From assembly GCA_030017355.1 (NCBI GenBank), contig JASEIR010000004.1, positions 15,537 to 31,133 of the forward strand: DNA of 15,597 bases, given 5' to 3'. Positions 14,043-15,597 of the stretch are shown piece by piece. The translations under genes were made by a program, and so were the position numbers. Positions within the stretch are counted from its first letter, which is position 1. Each line of letters opens with the position of its first letter. Below the pieces are notes generated by a model, which was not told the origin of the DNA, searched no databases, and saw only the letters and a list, made by a program, of their open reading frames with translations. This DNA comes from Actinomycetota bacterium (lineage in GTDB: Bacteria > Actinomycetota > Aquicultoria > Aquicultorales > Aquicultoraceae).

Positions 14043-14900
14043 CTATCCTAATGGGCCTGATGCCTCAATTTCAGCTAGCGCCTTTTCCATTTCTTCTGCC
14101 GATGGGGCCTTGCCATGGAAATCTACAATACCTTCCATGAAGGATACGCCTTTGCCTTTCACGGTTTTAGCAATAATCATCGACGGCTTGCTCTTAACCG
14201 ACCTTGCTTCTCTAAAGGCGCCCATTATCTCATCAAATTTATGACCATCGATCTCGATTACATGCCAGCCAAAAGCAGTCCACTTTGCTGCTGCTGGCTG
14301 GATATCAACAATTTCGCTAACCAGTCCATCTATCTGCATATTGTTATAATCAAGTATGCCAACAAGATTATCAAGCCCATGCTGGGAAGCAAACATGCTT
14401 GCTTCCCAAACTATCCCCTCTTGAGATTCTCCATCTCCTAAAAGGACATATACCCTGGACTCTTTCCTGTCTATCTTTAAGCCAAGAGCCATGCCAACAG
14501 AGGCAGAAAAACCCATTCCTAGAGAGCCTGTAGAAAGCTCAACTCCCGGAGTCTTGCGCATATCAGGGTGCCCCTGCAGATGACTGTCGATTTTTCTAAG
14601 GGTCCAAAGGTCTTCCCTATCAATATAACCACTCTCAGCAAGAGCCGCATAAAGAACAGGAGCTGCATGCCCTTTGCTTAAAACAAACCGATCGCGCTCC
14701 GGCCAATCTGGTTCTTCAGCTTTATGTCTTAGCTCGTGAAAATAAAGTGTAGCAACTATATCGGCAGCAGAGAGGGAACCACCAGGATGCCCAGAACGAG
14801 CTAATCCTATCATTTTAATGATATCCCAACGTATCCTTCGCGCTTTTGACTCTAAAAATTCGATTAAGGTTCGCTCATCGGTTATAGTCTGGGTTCTCAA
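14043..14900 (-). CDS. Transketolase, N-terminal subunit
   Basis: This half binds the diphosphate and magnesium of thiamine diphosphate. Motifs (numbered from the chosen start) are GLARSGHPGGSLSAADI (about 32-48), LSKGHAAPVLYAALAE (74-89), STGSLGMGFSASVGMALG (123-140), and the thiamine diphosphate motif GDGESQEG (155-162) closing with YNNMQIDG (185-192). I chose TTG at 14900, giving 285 aa: GGAG lies 5 nt upstream, and the longer reading frame to 14960 would run inside the preceding YitT gene. The gap to yitT is 13 bp. Split transketolases occur in Firmicutes, archaea and some deep Actinobacteria. Confidence 0.93.
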   Translation of the reverse strand: MRTQTITDERTLIEFLESKARRIRWDIIKMIGLARSGHPGGSLSAADIVATLYFHELRHKAEEPDWPERDRFVLSKGHAAPVLYAALAESGYIDREDLWTLRKIDSHLQGHPDMRKTPGVELSTGSLGMGFSASVGMALGLKIDRKESRVYVLLGDGESQEGIVWEASMFASQHGLDNLVGILDYNNMQIDGLVSEIVDIQPAAAKWTAFGWHVIEIDGHKFDEIMGAFREARSVKSKPSMIIAKTVKGKGVSFMEGIVDFHGKAPSAEEMEKALAEIEASGPLG

Positions 14901-14913
14901 AATTGCTCCTTTC

Positions 14914-15597
14914 TCATGCCGCAAACTGCCTAAATCCCTCACCAACAACCTCATGAACATCGGAAATTATTAAAAAAGCCTTGGGGTCGATAGAGTTTAC
15001 AATCCTTTTAAGATTTTCAACTTGCCTTCTTTCAACAATGCAGAATATTGTATCACGATGCTTTCCAGAATAGTAACCCCTGCTTTCCAAAGCAGTTGCG
15101 CCACGTTTTAGCTCAAATAATATGGCCTTGGCTATCTCGTCGGCACGCTCTGATATGATAAAGGCTGCCTTCTCAACACTTATACCTTCCTGGATATAGT
15201 CAATGACACGGCCCATGATGATAACAGCTATCATACCATAGAGGGCTAACCTCAATCCAAAAGCAGTGGCTGCTACCAGCATAACAAAACCATCAGCAAG
15301 TAAGAAGAGTTGACCCAAACCTAAGTTTAAATATTTTTGTAGGATTTGAGCCACAATATCAGTCCCACCGGTATTACCACCATTGCGAAAAACAATTCCC
15401 ATACCAATTCCAGAAAGAATTCCGCCATAAAGCGTGCCTAATATGGGTTCATTGGTAACCGCGAAAGACCTTATAAGAGGAGCTATTAAGTCAACCGCAA
15501 AAGCAAGACTAAAAGTGCCGTATATTGTCTTCATCCCATATCTCCAGCCGTAGATTTTCGTCCCTAACGTAAACAAGATTACATTCATCGCAGCCAT
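14914..15597 (-). CDS. YitT-family membrane protein (5' end outside window)
   Basis: This is a multi-pass membrane protein of the YitT (DUF161) family with a C-terminal cytoplasmic DUF2179 domain. The visible 227 residues begin mid-protein: the opening MNVILFTLGTKIYGWRYGMK matches the segment about 65-70 residues into full-length relatives, so the real start lies beyond 15597 and the edge ATG is probably internal. Seen here are hydrophobic segments at about 22-45, 53-70 and 93-130, the family motif GGNTGGTDIVAQIL, and a C-terminal soluble part (about 140-227) with KRGATALESRGYYSGKHRD and VHEVVGEGF. Function in most bacteria is unknown; some relatives are proposed transporters. It is 13 bp upstream of the transketolase pair. 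Confidence 0.88.
   Translation of the reverse strand: MAAMNVILFTLGTKIYGWRYGMKTIYGTFSLAFAVDLIAPLIRSFAVTNEPILGTLYGGILSGIGMGIVFRNGGNTGGTDIVAQILQKYLNLGLGQLFLLADGFVMLVAATAFGLRLALYGMIAVIIMGRVIDYIQEGISVEKAAFIISERADEIAKAILFELKRGATALESRGYYSGKHRDTIFCIVERRQVENLKRIVNSIDPKAFLIISDVHEVVGEGFRQFAA

Overview
The window reads as a bacterial chromosome segment of moderate base composition, packed with housekeeping genes. Almost every functional gene lies on the minus strand, so transcription runs from high to low coordinates. The gene set and order (murI, a metallo-beta-lactamase-fold hydrolase, rph, rdgB; ftsE, ftsX, M23 protein, S41 protease; rnr, smpB, ssrA) resemble Actinobacteria, where murI, an MBL protein (Rv1339 in Mycobacterium tuberculosis), rph and rdgB share the same order. 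The split transketolase, QueT transporter and AT-leaning codon use fit a deep-branching anaerobic actinobacterium, or less likely a Firmicute. That placement is inference. I could not compute a phylogeny.

Layout from the right edge leftward, in the direction of transcription. A YitT-family membrane protein, cut by the window end, is followed closely by the two halves of a split transketolase. Next come ftsE and ftsX, a coiled-coil M23 peptidase and an S41 C-terminal processing protease, a set fitting control of septal peptidoglycan hydrolysis. A single plus-strand gene of unknown function (8149-8577) diverges from rnr (RNase R). rnr is followed by smpB and ssrA (tmRNA), together the core of ribosome rescue and decay of faulty mRNA. 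Then comes the tight operon murI-queT-MBL hydrolase-rph-rdgB, and finally tRNA-Pro(TGG) with an encoded CCA end.

Two plus-strand gene relics flank the smpB-ssrA pair. One is an FAD-dependent oxidoreductase that has lost its middle and is frameshifted at the junction (5197-5848). The other is a short piece of a REP-associated (Y1-type) transposase lying against the 3' end of ssrA (3969-4094).

Regulatory signals visible by eye include a strong promoter for ssrA, extended -10 promoters for smpB, tRNA-Pro and the unknown gene, a likely ftsE promoter, a tandem repeat in the murI leader, and a perfect 17-bp inverted repeat beside three 12-bp repeats upstream of the S41 protease. I found no CRISPR array, intact insertion sequence, prophage or clear new defence system. 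The least explained items are the orphan acidic protein, the repeat-rich region upstream of the S41 gene, and the probable leaderless smpB transcript.
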